Source: Citrus sinensis (Eukaryota; Streptophyta; Magnoliopsida; Sapindales; Rutaceae). Taken from it: 64,000 bases of DNA. The notes below the pieces were generated by a model. The model did not search any database and was not told the origin of the DNA. It saw only the letters and a program-made list of their open reading frames with translations. This document shows, piece by piece, positions 1 through 11,536 of the stretch. The DNA is taken from the NCBI RefSeq assembly GCF_022201045.2, contig NC_068564.1:2666001-2730000 (forward strand), read 5' to 3'. Each line of letters begins with the position of its first letter. The stretch's first letter is position 1. The translations under genes were made by a program, and so were the position numbers.

Positions 1-405
1 GCAACTGAAATAATGACCCATATCAACCGAATACTAGTATGCAGAAATCCCATGAACCAATCCGAAAATAAAGGTCTCTCTTTAGTCAATACTTTTGGCA
101 TTTAATGTCAAAAAGTAGCGTAAGAAAATACTGTGGCTCTCTGGCTCAGATCAGTGGCACTTTTTTCTGAGCCCCATGCCTTAATTAAAATACAATTTTG
201 CAAAGAAATTGATCTTTGTCTTATAAAAAGACATATGGAACATGAATCTAATTAGGTAAATTCAGAATGTGGTCCCTTAAAAGCTACAATGCATGTGTAT
301 TGAGAATCGTGGGTCATGATTTTTAATCATGCTTCTCACTGGAGAAACTAATCACTAAACCTTGCCGAAAAACAGATTAAGGTGAGAATAATAACTCTGG
401 CTTAC

Positions 406-3107
406 CGTACTGCGAGAAAGAGATGATTTGCTGCTAGAAAGCAAAGATTCTGACGTGGGAGTGCGACTAGCACGGACCCGTGCCTGCACTTTGACTAATG
501 TTTGCATGCGCTTTAGCATATCTGCTGTTTGCTTCCTCACAATGTGACCTCTCACCAGTGCCTGAAGCTTCACCAATGCTTTCAGTGCCTTCAGTGCCCT
601 CCTTGCCTTCAGATCAACATAAGAAATGATGGATCAGACGCCCATTTTCATCCCAAAATATCAAAACAATCCAATTCAATAAATGATAATTAACTCACCC
701 AGGATGTTGGGTTTTTTTTTTTTTCTAATATCAAAAAGTACATACCATGACATTGAACATGACATAAAATCTAAAAAGCTTTGATGGCACAGGGATCCAG
801 GAGTTTAAAAGGATATGCAACAGATTAGCATGTAAAACCAAAGGGAGAGAAGCATGGGTGAAATCATTCTCTCTCACACATACCAAACAGAAAAAGGCCC
901 AGTAAAGTAAAGAAAAATGATGAATCTCTAACCTAAGCATAATTTTAAAATCAATCATTAAAATTTTGCACCCAAAAAGCAAAAAAAAAAAAAAAAAATT
1001 CATTAAAACTTTAAACTGTCAGGGAGGAATAATTAACTTCAGAGTTCAGCCAAACTAAACATAAGCTCTTTTTCCTGAACATTCATGATGGCAAGCTTTG
1101 GGAATATTGATTGAGATTCTTCTATAAAAAATAAAAGAATAAAATCAAAGTTGCTCATAAAGTTAATGCCTAAAGGCTAATCTAATGGGAATATTGACAG
1201 AGATTGTAGCATCTTTCACATGCAAAAAATTCTAGAAATCCAACAATGGTTAATTATATTCATGGGTCATAAAGAGGTCTGAGTTCAAACCCACTCACAT
1301 GTATGAAGAGTGGATTTAGCCTCCAGTTTCACTACACTTCAAATATAAACCAAGAGAGTCTAGTAGGCGCCATTGCTAGTGTTATGGTCATTGACCAAGT
1401 AGCAGTTGCATTTTTTTCCTTTTAAAAAAAAAATTCACAAATTTCAACACTGTTCAAAGAATAGTTACAAAATTGCCGCTATGCGTTCAATTGCTCACTA
1501 TTAATGAGCAAAGTTACTATATCATTTCTGCCTGTGTATACATGCTCATGCACAGTAGAGTCTATTTTTTTGGGCCAGACATAGTGGAGCCACCAAAAAC
1601 AAAAAAAAGTTGTAAGATTGAAGACAAAGATAAGTCCAAATACCAACCCAAAAAAAAGAAATAATAAATAAATTGAAGACAAAGATGATTCCATATTTGG
1701 TCAGACTTGTCGTTCAAGTTTAATGTAGCAGACACAACATCTCACCACTACTGGTCAACACTTTCAATTCACTATCAAACCCAACCACAGGCAGCCACGT
1801 CATCATAATTAATAGACTACTCTCACAAGGGTAGGAACGTGCGAGGACTTGGCACGTGCGAACGGAGAATTTTGAAATTAAAATGGAAGCACAGAAAACA
1901 GAGACAGTAAGCACCGTGGATAACAGGGAATCAGTTAAAAATTCACCCATCACCCACTTGTGTCGGCGCAAATTTGAGTTTTGTGGGCAGAGCAATGGCT
2001 ATCAAACTGTTGCTGTCTTTTCTTGTTTTTTCTTCTGTTTTTTATTTTTATTTTTTATATGTTGGGACCATTTACCCTTCAACTTGAAGAATCTACCCGT
2101 TTTAGATTAGTTAGTTGCAACATAATTCTTGGAAACACGGAGGAAAAACAAACACTTCCATTCCGCCAGATCCCCAATAATGCTTTGTTTAGCCGTTCGG
2201 TATAATATCTTAAAATTATTTTTGAAAAACTGATTTACAAAATGAAAAGCAAAACAAAAGAATCCTCGAGAGTTAAAAAGTAAGATTCTTTTTTTTCATG
2301 AAAAAAAAAAGTCTTTGCCTTTGATTTTCGATCTCAAATTGCAGAAAATGAGACTGAGAAACAGAGAAATAACAGTACCCGGAATTCAAATTTTTGAACT
2401 TTTAAATGAGGCTGAGAAACAAAGAAGTAACAGTATCCAGTATTCAAAATTTACAAAAAATTTTTCCTTTTCCTGCGTTTTCTCAGGAAACAAACAAGCT
2501 GACCACTGAATTTTAAAAAAAAAAGATATCTTGATAAACAAGATTGAGAAACAAAGAAGTAACAGTATCCAGAATTCAAATTTTGCAACTTTTTTTCTTT
2601 CTTTGTCCTGCGTTTTCTCAGGAAACAAACAAGCCGACCGCTGAATTTAAAAAAAATAAAAAAATAAATCTTGATAGATAGAAAGTAAATGCTAGTAATT
2701 AAGTTACTGACCAGATAGCCTCGAAATGCGCACTGTATTCTGACCGCCGCAAGTTCGTGTTGCCACCTAACGTGAGCGCCGGGGGGAGCAGCAACACCAG
2801 CACCACGGCCACCGGTACTCGTCAATCTAACAACCTCGGCGGCGGCATGAGCAGCAGCGAGCGCCGCCTCGGCTACGGCGGCAGTGGCGGCGGCGACGGC
2901 TATGGCGTGCTTGTTGGCATCCAAATTTGCTTCGTACGAGGCGTCGGGCTTGGTGGCCTGAGGCAGAGACTGAGGCTGGGACTGAGACTGAGACGGCGTC
3001 GTTTGTTTGGAGGAGGATCTAGAGGTGAAGCTCCACCTTCTCTTCTCCTTCGACGATGAGTGGGTCCCGGCCTTTTTGGCGCCAAAAAGTCGCCGAAAAA
3101 AGCCCAT
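406..3107 (-). CDS. IQ67-domain (IQD) calmodulin-binding protein, 5' part only
   Basis: Two coding exons are visible: 3107..2712 (132 codons, starting [12 protein letters not shown]) and 606..406 (67 codons). The remaining 3' exons lie off the left edge of the window. The 2.1-kb intron falls in phase 0 inside the first IQ motif, after FRGYL and before ARRALKALK, which is the conserved intron position of the IQD family. Joined, the two exons give the IQ67 region with three IQ-like repeats: [38 protein letters not shown] and [12 protein letters not shown]. The N-terminus is basic and Ser-rich and is followed by an Ala-rich stretch. IQD proteins bind calmodulin and act as scaffolds at microtubules, plasma membrane or nucleus. 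By gene neighbourhood it resembles Arabidopsis IQD23 (At5g62070, from memory). The exon ending at 406 has a GTAAG donor, so intron 2 begins at 405 and continues out of the window. Confidence 0.9.
1240..1430 (+). repeat. possible SINE-like segment in IQD intron 1
   Basis: The stretch holds a box-B-like GAGTTCAAACCC at about 1270-1281, followed by unique-looking AT-rich sequence and ending in a T-rich then A-rich run near 1408-1433. This is weakly reminiscent of a tRNA-derived SINE. No clear box A or target duplication was found, so this is only a candidate. Confidence 0.15.
1793..1858. promoter_or_regulatory. hybrid C/G-box and G-box inside IQD intron 1
   Basis: On the minus strand TGACGTGGC (about 1794-1802) and CACGTG (1853-1858) stand about 55 bp apart within the long first intron. 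Both are classic bZIP/bHLH binding cores (ABRE, HY5 or PIF type). They could belong to an intragenic enhancer or alternative promoter; use is inferred only. Confidence 0.3.
2344..2670. repeat. tandem duplication inside IQD intron 1
   Basis: A unit of about 131 bp occurs twice (about 2408-2540 and 2541-2670). Both copies contain gagaaacaaagaagtaacag, then a T-rich run, then ctgcgttttctcaggaaac and an A-rich end. A third, partial and more diverged copy precedes them at about 2344-2407. The units do not touch the exon at 2712 or its donor. Confidence 0.8.
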
Positions 3108-5524
3108 GTTTCATTGCCGGAAGGTTTAGAACGAATTGAAACGAAACGAACCGTTTTGGGATGACTTGGGTGACGAAAGCTCAATGTAAAGTGGCAAGTA
3201 GCAAGACTTGTGAAGACTTGTGTTGTGTGTTCTGAAGAAGCGAACCGAAAAGATTTAAGTAGCTGTTTTGCTGGGGAATGGAGAGCAGTTCATGTAGACG
3301 CGATTTAAACAGTTTGTGAAACACGCGCGGTGTTTGATTCTTTACTATTGTGCGCGTGTGAATGTGGGACTGACCGTGGGCTTGCAGGTGGCTTAACTGA
3401 TATCCTCACGTGAAGGCGGGGAGCTGCCTATGGTGATGCAAGACTCATTGACTTTAATTTTGTTGTAATTTCATTTTTTTTGGCTAAAAGTAATTATTAT
3501 CGTTACTATTTTTATTCCCAAAAAAAAAAAAAAAAAGATAATGAACTGACATAGTTGTATGAAAAATATCTTAACGAATAAGCAGCATTGTTTAGATTAG
3601 TTCATTATGAAAAATATTAATAAATTATATTTTTAAAATGATATTATACTGACATAGTTGTATAGGTATAACCATACATAGTTGTATGGTTATATCTTAA
3701 CAAATGTGACATATGAAGTATCACTTGTTGTCATTAATAAAATATGTAAAATTAGTAAGATGATAATTAGATAATAAAATCAATCAGCACCATACACACA
3801 ACACAATTATTGATAGGTGGAAAAAAAATTATATATCTCAACCATATAAATACGACATCATTATTTAAAATATTATGAATAAAATTTCTCGAATTGCAAA
3901 GACATGTTGTTGTATTATTATTATTATTATTATTATTATTTATTTTTAACAAATGTTTGAATATAGAATTCTTTGGTCTAAATAAAAGAACGGAAATATG
4001 AAAAAAAAGACACAAATACATATTTTTAAACCTTAATCTAATAAATTAAGATCTTAGCTCCATTTTAGCGGTGATTTTTTTAAAATTTTTTATAATTTTA
4101 TCATTATTATTATTATTATTGGTTAAGAAAAAAAGAACATTGGATTAGGATGTATGATTTGTTGTATGTGATGAACATAAACATAAACATAAACATAATT
4201 ACAAGAATAGCCAAAGCACAACTAAATGGGACATCCTCCCAATTTAATTTCTATAATCCCTATATATTCAATGATTTATTCGTGTCAAGGTAATGAAAAC
4301 GGGTAATTACAAAGTACGAATTTTTCTTCTTGTTTGAAGTCGTCATTTAGTTTATTAGTCACCGAAACATTTTGATTTTTCAAATTAAATGCTTTGGTCC
4401 CTCCTCCAACCACACCCAACCCAACGCTAACAGGCAGGTCCGTATTCACCTTTACACGTACCATTTGCTGATGTGATACTGAACCTAAACCAAAATCAAA
4501 GCACCTTGCATTATTATATCACGAATCTGAGCACCCTCTGCGTGTGACGCGTGCTAATATTATAAAGTCCCATCAACATCGACCGACTGGATTTCTGTGT
4601 GCTAATATTAAAAAGAAAAAAAAAAACCCTCAAATCTTGAAGCATTTCTGTGTCAGCTGCGGTATATATATATATATATATATATTAAAGGGCCCAATTG
4701 GATTTCTGGTCTCAATAAAAGGGCCCGAGTCGATCCTCGAAGCCTTTTGCAGTGAGTGGTGCTTTTCACACCGGCCTACAGTCCGTATAACCCCACGTCT
4801 ATGACCACGGTTCTATCAACACAAAAGGACAAACATGAATTCAACTAAATTAATATATTCTTACACTTGTAAATCATGAACCCTCCTATCTTTAAATGAC
4901 ATAAAGAATTTTGAGGCAATGATAAGATTTTTAATTATAAAAAGTTATGTTTAATATTTAATCAAACTCAATTTTGATCGTTTGTCATTTTCTATAAATT
5001 TTTTTTTTTATCAAAATAAGAACTATACGTATAATAGGCAGGGTGTCATAAGAGTTTAAAAGGGTTGTTTGTTCAATAACCTGTGATTGAAATGTACTAT
5101 TAGCGAACAGGCTTTTATTCTCTCTTTTTAATGACTAACAAATGCTGTTTAGTGCAAGTGACAGATATGCATATGATTGTTTGCCATGCAAGTAAATTTT
5201 GTAATGTAAAGGCAAATACAAAAAAACTGCTCAGGTTATGTTTAATATATCATCATTATTATTATTATTGCTCTTCAATTCATATAACCAAGTACTCTGA
5301 TCTTGACTGACAGTTCAGTCGCGTATCAGACTCTTACATAAAACGCGACATTGAAAAAAAAAAAAAAAAAAAACCGCCATTATTTGCTGACAACTCTCGC
5401 TTGGGCTCCAAGCATTGATTCTTGGCCTGCATCACTGCATATAGACTAAGAAGGATTATTATTACCGCTGTGTCAAAAAGAAGGCACGCTAATTAAGAGT
5501 AATAAAGCATGTGCTTACTACCAA
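3108..5524. other. intergenic spacer, IQD upstream region to LTP 3' side
   Basis: No gene was recognised. The first few hundred bases form the 5' leader and promoter of the IQD gene. The rest is AT-rich with simple repeats: (TTA)n at about 3913-3941, (ATT)n at about 4102-4120, (TA)n at about 4663-4684 and a poly-A run near 5354-5373. A short palindrome, ataaccatac/gtatggttat, sits at about 3667-3692. The phrase gacatagttgtat occurs near 3548 and again near 3651. Confidence 0.6.
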
Positions 5525-5818
5525 TCAAGGAGTGCAACTGAGAGGTGGGAGATTGCATTGGCTAGGAAGGCGAGCCGCGATCCTCACGGTGTTGCAGAAG
5601 CAGTCGCGATCCACAGACTGGAGGGCGGCGCAGCAGTCAGAGGAAGGAGTTGTGGTCGCGACGCCAGGGACCACATACGGGGCACAGGAGTTGAGGTTGG
5701 TGAGCTCAGACGTGCAGCTCTGTGCATGAGTCATCTGGGTTTGCACTGCTACCGCTATAAGCAGAAGAAGCAATGCAGCTTTGGTGCTGAGGGAAACCAT
5801 TGACTTGATTGCCGCCAT
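5525..5818 (-). CDS. A9/FIL1-like tapetal lipid-transfer (8-Cys) protein
   Basis: This is a single-exon gene of 97 aa. I chose the ATG at 5818 (MAAIKSMVSLS); the next codon upstream is GTG. Residues 1 to about 32 form a hydrophobic signal peptide (KAALLLLLIAVAV) with likely cleavage before QSC. The mature part has the eight-cysteine pattern of the LTP/2S albumin/amylase-inhibitor fold: single Cys, LNSCAPYV, a CC pair in SDCCAALQ, DCFCN (Cys-x-Cys), PSQC and LSC. The segment CNTVRIAARLPSQCNLP closely matches the Arabidopsis A9 and lily/Antirrhinum FIL1 group, which is expressed in the anther tapetum. It is therefore probably secreted and anther-specific. Lipid binding and tissue are inferred from the family. 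Homologues At5g62080/At5g52160 (from memory) fit the local gene order. Confidence 0.88.
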   Translation of the reverse strand: MAAIKSMVSLSTKAALLLLLIAVAVQTQMTHAQSCTSELTNLNSCAPYVVPGVATTTPSSDCCAALQSVDRDCFCNTVRIAARLPSQCNLPPLSCTP

Positions 5819-6476
5819 CACTAATTGATTAGTTTATCTAGCTCTTATTGCTTTTGCTTTCTTTAATTCTTGTGTGTTTAGCTTCTTCGCATGAAGGTTA
5901 ATTTATAGTTGGTTTCTTGATGGTAAGCGGTGAGCTTTTGCATGATTCAACCAACTGAACTTTTGAACTCAGGGTTATCGTGATGGATTCCCAGATTGTT
6001 AGGTGATGCATAAGTTTCTAATGGGCATACTGAAGAATTTTCTGAATATCTCGATAAAAATTCTTGCGCTATCATGCCTGCCATTTCAATTAGTTCAAAT
6101 TGCAGAGTTTGAATTAATGCATTTAATTTTAATAAATTGAATTCCCTCTGTTTGACCAAATTTTTATATATATATATTTTGAAGTACTAAATGGTATGGA
6201 TTCTTGATCTAGATCTCCTTGCTCGATGGATTAATACACTCGATCCTGTTCCTTGTTTAGAAAGAGAGAATGTAATAGAGGTTTTTTTTTTTTAAAAAAA
6301 GCTGAAATTATGGCTTGGCACCTGCTGAAACTATGATTTGTTTTATTTTATGAAAAGGGACGCAAAATGCAAGCATTTTATAAGCCAGATTGGTTGCAAT
6401 TAATGAACTAATCTGAAAGAATGAGTTAAAAGAAAAAGAATAACGAAAAATACAACTACAAAGTAAAAAAGCTTTA
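5819..6476. other. spacer between A9-like LTP and PMT genes
   Basis: This stretch holds the LTP promoter (TATA at 5902-5908), AT-rich sequence with a short (TA)n at about 6165-6177, and the 3' untranslated region of the PMT gene. No gene was recognised in it. Confidence 0.6.
5902..5908 (-). promoter_or_regulatory. TATA box of the A9-like gene
   Basis: CTATAAA on the minus strand lies about 85 bp upstream of the ATG at 5818. That spacing fits a transcription start some 50 bp before the start codon. Confidence 0.55.
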
Positions 6477-9150
6477 TTATGAAGATTCAGAGGCAGTTTC
6501 TTCAGCGGGCGCAGTCCAATATAATTTAACAGCAAACAGAAGCTTTTCCCTCTCCAGAGGTCCATCTTCATGATCAACAATTTGGCTTTGCCATTTCAAT
6601 GCATCAATGATCCTCTTCACCTTCACCAACTCATCAACGTCGTCTCTGAAGATTACACCCCCTTCGGGTCTTAGAATCCGATCCATTTCTAGCAAAATAT
6701 CTTCCGTTTCACATCTGCAACACAAATGCTCACATCAAATCAAGTCCTTATTATTAAGTACAAAAATCATGTTCGCGTATAATTAATTAATTAATTACCG
6801 GTCTTTGTAGAGACTAAACACAGAATCAGCATGAATAAGGTCATAAGTTCTAGGATAAGTTGACATTGCCTCACACCTGCACCATAACAGACAAGTACAT
6901 AAATTAAAAATTTTGATTTTAAATGTAGCTGTGAATCAAACGCAGGTATTATGAATTATGTTTACCAATTGGTATATGTTCCGACTAGGCCTCTTTCGTA
7001 TATGACTCCAAGAGTGTTGATTTTAGCCTCAGCAGGAACAACATTCATGACCCAAACCGGGAAATCAATAAGAGCAGCAGCGAAACCTCCCAAGTGAGCA
7101 TTCATGTCTAGTATGTTACGGTACCGTCCGGATTGGCCTAATTGATTGTTCATTGTTTTATAATACGACAATCTCTTCTTCCATAGCTCAGAATTTTGCT
7201 GAAAGATCTCAGGAGTGATCCCTTTCACAGTTCCTTTACTAATCCTTGGTGGGACTGCATTGAGTCTCTGGGGCCATTTTGCCAATTCACCCCCAGCAGT
7301 CTCCCGATCACTTGAAACTTCAGGTAAACGAGTCAAACAAGTACCCATTTGTGTGTACCTGAAAAATCAATTCAAGAATACACTTAAGATAACAGTTAAA
7401 ATGAAAATACATAATGTTAAATTTGGTTTAAACTAAAAGGAACACGAACCAGGCTTTATCTGGATCCTGAACCGGGCAGAAAGGTGGATTCTGAGAGAGT
7501 TTTTGATTTGTTTTACAGTTCAAATGATTAATAGGCTTTCGCCAGATAGCAATATCGCCTTTCTCCTTTATTTTTTCCCAGCAAAGGCTCTTAGCTACAT
7601 TTTCAATAGCAGTTTGTTCCTTATTCAAATCCTCTTTTGTTCTTTGCCAGCCTCTCGCATGCTTCTTCCAATTAATCGGAGGGCCAGATAAAATCCAGTA
7701 CCCTCCAGGTCGTAGCACTCGATCAACTTCTATCAAATAAATCCCACCTATATATATATATATATGTGTGTGTGTGTATATTAACAATAAAAATAACTAT
7801 ACAAGATATAATTAAACATTTAATTAAAACACAATATTAATCAAGAAATATTAATGTCCACATTAGTAGAATATAAAATTAAAGTGTACCGAATTGGTTC
7901 CAAGGAATAAGGCAGCGAGAGCAATGGGCCATATCAAAAGCTCTGGACGGATAAGGAAGCCTCTCAGCGGCGAGGACTCCAATTAAAGCAGGCACCCCAC
8001 GCTCTAAAGCGAATTGAACTTGAGCTTCATGCGTGTCCCTTGGTGCAAATGACATTGTTATGATGTTGCGTGACAGAAGATACGCCCCCCAACTTGCCAC
8101 CTACATAATTTAATTTAATTACCTATTAAAATAATTTTGACCCTTGATGAACCCAATTTCCATTAATTTCATTTAAATAACAATGAAATAAAATATTCTT
8201 TTGGTTTTGTCACATTTATAATGTGCATTGATATTGGATGCCCCGGAGCGTGTAATGCAAGTCAAACAAGATCCCACTTAACAACTCCTATGACATGGAA
8301 CCGAGTGCAAAACGCTAAAAAGCGCTTTTTTTGAGAAGCGCTTTACTGACGCTAAAAAGCGTTTTTTTTGGCATGTCTATCGCAATTCCCAGCCCTTCGA
8401 TTCACATGTCCAAATCAATTCAAAAATTACCAAATTTATCCTAAATTAAATTAAAAAATATATATTAAGAAGAAGAGATTAACGTACCCCACAACCAGTA
8501 TCAATGGCGGTACGTATAGAGCCATCATTGAGATTGATCAACTTGCCAATATCATCGATATAAGCGTCAGCACCATTAGGGAACATGGTGCCTCCCCCAG
8601 GGAATCTAAACCGATCACCTTCGTATCTGATCCAATTCTGCACCGCCTTCTCCACCGTCAACTCCTTGTGCGGCACATTAGCATACCACACCAGATCCCT
8701 GCTCGTCGGCCACGCAAACGGGTTCCTGTAGCCGTAGGGCGCCGGCACGCGGCACTTCAGCAGCTCGCTCTTCGCCGGACAATGCCTCTCTCTGTATATC
8801 AGCCTGCGCCTGCTAAATTTCAAGGATCGTTTTCCGTCCTGGCACGGAGTGTACTCACTGTATGAGATGTTGCACAGAGGGTAAGTTTTCATCACAGCCT
8901 CCGATGACGTGGCCGCCACGTGATGGGCTGTGAAATCTATGGTTTTCGGGGCGGTTGCTGTTGCTGTTGCTGTTGAGCAGGCGATATCGACGACGGTGGT
9001 GGTGCTGGTGGTGGCGGGGAGGAGGGGCGTGGGGCCCCCGTGCTGCCAGAGACCGAATAGGTAGGAGAAAATACAGAGAAAGAGAATTAGGGTTAATGAG
9101 TATACGTTTGTTCTTATGATAGAGGGTTTTGAAGGTTTAGGGCCAGCCAT
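6477..9150 (-). CDS. Golgi putative methyltransferase, PMT15-18 type
   Basis: Six exons encode 626 aa: 9150..8488, 8100..7890, 7747..7450, 7358..6966, 6876..6799 and 6714..6477. All boundaries are GT-AG and the sum is 1881 nt. The protein is a type II membrane protein with a short cytosolic N-terminus, one membrane span at about residues 16-36 ([20 protein letters not shown]) and a lumenal DUF248 methyltransferase domain. Visible landmarks are [30 protein letters not shown], the SAM-binding [56 protein letters not shown] and the C-terminal [23 protein letters not shown] and [11 protein letters not shown]. Family members are thought to methylate pectin (homogalacturonan) in the Golgi; the exact substrate here is inferred. 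Exon 2 starts with GTG (Val), so TGCG/VASWG is split by intron 1. A TATATA lies just upstream of the ATG. Confidence 0.95.
8309..8374. repeat. short repeat of gctaaaaagcg in PMT intron 1
   Basis: The 11-mer gctaaaaagcg followed by a T run occurs twice (about 8316 and 8351), with an inverted related segment gagaagcgcttt between. It may be a foldback remnant of a mobile element; nothing more can be said. Confidence 0.4.
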
Positions 9151-9202
9151 GGATGGCTAATGGGGCTTGGTTATTGTATGATCTTCTAACGACCGTGTGT
9201 GT

Positions 9203-9208
9203 ATATAT
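9203..9208 (-). promoter_or_regulatory. TATA box of the PMT gene
   Basis: TATATA on the minus strand lies about 55 bp before the ATG at 9150, in a short alternating GT/AT tract. The spacing is plausible for a core promoter with a short leader. Confidence 0.4.
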
Positions 9209-10025
9209 GGATTCAATATTTGACCACAAGGGTTGATGAAGATTTGGTTTAAGACCAAGTTAAATCATGTGGGCGATGAGTGTACTTTCGAAAAATTCTA
9301 ATGGTGATGGCGAGAGAGAGAGAGAGGGGAGATTTGAGTTTAAATGAAATGGAAAAAAAAGGAAAGTAGAGGCTATCAGGCCAGGGGATGTGCAGCTGTA
9401 AAATGGAGAGAAATAGGGAATGACAGAGACGTTGGCAATAATTAATTGATTAAGCAATTACTTGAAATGCTTAATTGGGGAGTTTAAATCTGGTCTAAGT
9501 TAAATGCTGGCCAGTTAATTATAAGGTGATGGGAAGAACTAAAGTGCTGTATGGGGGAAGAAGTATGTGATTGGTTTGCTCTGGTCTCCAGTTGGGACAG
9601 ACAGTGCATTTTGTACGTGCACTGACAACATTGTAATGTAAAAGTAATTAATTCTTGTTTTAATTGTTTCCGGCATGCGCGTATGTCGAAAACTAAAATG
9701 AAACTACATTTGTATATGTTACTTATTAGTCTGACGAAGAACGAATGCATTTTCCTTTACTACATATGTATTTTTATTTCAAGTAATTAAATTGTAACAA
9801 ATTTATTTGAATATTATTACATAGTCCGATATTGATATTAACAAATAGATGTGTTTAGATGTGTAGTGCACAGTGTGTTGTTTCGAGTTTCGATTACTTA
9901 TTATTATTGTTGTTGTTGTTGTTGTTATACAGTAACTCTACTTTTATTGTCTTGGTATCACCCCATTGTTCAAATTTCCGAAAAATATATAGAAAAAAGT
10001 GTTGCTTGTTTTTACAAGGGGTAGT

Positions 10026-10175
10026 TTTTTTTTTTTTTTTGAAGGAAATATGAATTTCATTTAAATAGACAAAACATTAAACAACTAGAGAGATGGAACA
10101 TATCTCCACTCATCCAGACCTGACATAGAACCCCCCACCCTAACAATAATATAGGCAACGGTGTTCGCAGATCGA
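10026..10175 (-). mobile_element. 5'-truncated LINE tail (RNase H end plus poly-A)
   Basis: On the minus strand the sequence reads ANTVAYIIVRVGGSMSGL then DEWRYVPSL and a stop, followed by about 60 bp and a poly-A run (the T run at 10026-10039). This matches the way the RNase H-like C-terminus of plant non-LTR retrotransposons ends. No upstream reverse transcriptase is present, so it is a dead fragment. No clear target duplication was found. Confidence 0.5.
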
Positions 10176-10817
10176 CATAAACATAAACAGTGGTGTTTTT
10201 ATGTTGAGGAACTTTGAAGTTAAAGAATATCAATAAATAAATGAAATTGAATAACTCAATTTACATAAACATGACTAGATTTCACCTACTATTTATTTTA
10301 TTTATGAACATTTTGCATCCCCCCTCCCCCCCACCACAAGTCCCAAATAAATTTTGGCATTTGTGCAGACTCTATTATTAAAATATATATTATGTCATAA
10401 TGTTGTTAAGTATATATACTAATATCAATGTGACCAATTTGTCATAATGGCATTGATATACTAGTATCATGTGACCAAGTTGCATATTGTTTAGTTTCTC
10501 TGCCTGTAGGGCCAAATTTTAGGGTAAAGCTCTTGTTAAGGATAGGGCTATGTGTAATATACTTTTTTACTTTTATTTTTTAAAATTTTTTAGATCTCAG
10601 TGGAATTAAAAAATTTAAAAAAAAAATAGAGTAGTGGATGTAATGAACAAATGATCCACTTACTTTCCATTGTTATTATTTATTTCAATTAGCTTTCTAA
10701 TCGACAATATGCAAGTATGCAAAACCAGCAGAATCACCCATGAATTCGTTGACTCTGCCTCGTGAAATGCAACATAACTCGTATGTCGCAATGCTTATTC
10801 AATTAACTAAAGGCAAT

Positions 10818-10859
10818 CCCTATCTTACATGTATATTTTATATTACATGTAAGATAGGG
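10818..10859. repeat. short perfect inverted repeat
   Basis: Two 16-bp arms, ccctatcttacatgta and its exact complement, flank a 10-base loop. It could be a MITE remnant or a transcription-termination-like hairpin. No target duplication is evident. Confidence 0.5.
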
Positions 10860-11104
10860 GGATCCTTAACTAAATGCAGATCTCTTACTAATTTTAAAAG
10901 TTGATAGTGTAAGAGAAATTTGAGTTTTAAATAATAATTTCAATAAAAATAATAAAATTATTAAAAAAATTTAATCAAACGAGTATGAGATTAATTCAAC
11001 ATAATTTTTAAGACACAATAACAAGTGTTTATTAAATTTTTTTAATGCTACAACTTTAAAATATAAGTACTAAATATCAATATCAAACACAGCCTACACC
11101 TTTA

Positions 11105-11273
11105 TAGCCCGTTTGAGAGTGTAGTGGGATAGTTGGACTGTCAAAACCTAGCTACTAGAGTGTTTGATAACACTTGTAGTTGGGTTTTGTCAGTTTAATA
11201 ATTTTTTTTTCCAACTTTTACTCCATAACAGCTGCAACTTAAAAGTTACAGCATTTCGCTCCCAAACACACCA
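11105..11273. mobile_element. PIF/Harbinger-like MITE with TTA target duplication
   Basis: The ends are TAGCCCGTTTGAGAG on the left and CTCCCAAACACACCA on the right, which are imperfect inverted repeats. They are flanked on both sides by TTA (11102-11104 and 11274-11276), the target duplication expected for PIF/Harbinger elements. The interior is unique and non-coding, about 169 bp in all. Confidence 0.55.
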
Positions 11274-11475
11274 TTAATCCACCCGGCAGAGGCAATGAGT
11301 TGGCACCTGAATATAGGGAGCTCACTATTTAAAGCCCAATAACTTTACACGGCTCAATTCCAAGTCTAATAATAGAGTCGTGAAGTTTAGTTCACAAAAT
11401 GGGGAGGGTGGATATGGTCTTTATGCACGACTGCCACTGGTTACAAGGCAAGTTTAGTTGGCTTGGGCTTCTTTA

Positions 11476-11536
11476 ATTGAATTGTTTGTGCTTATTTGTT
11501 CGAAGAATTAGTGGGAATAAGCACAAACAATTCAAT
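11476..11536. repeat. 21-bp inverted repeat, 19-base loop
   Basis: The arm attgaattgtttgtgcttatt (11476-11496) is matched exactly by its complement at 11516-11536, and pairing continues outward with one mismatch. It lies about 620 bp upstream of the RPB6 start codon. Confidence 0.5.

Noticed and set aside
1255..1285. Possible tRNA gene around a GTTCAAACC box
   Set aside because: No acceptor stem or anticodon arm can be folded; at best a SINE fragment.
1720..1995. 91-aa minus-strand open frame in the IQD intron
   Set aside because: No family similarity, lies inside an intron, and is opposed by a plus-strand frame of equal length.
2451..2711. Open frame continuing from IQD exon 1 into sequence rich in Phe/Leu
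   Set aside because: It reads through the GT donor at 2711; the family's conserved intron is at this place and the IQ67 domain continues in the exon at 606..406.
2757..3059. Plus-strand open frame rich in Gly and Arg
   Set aside because: It is the antisense shadow of the GC-rich IQD first exon.
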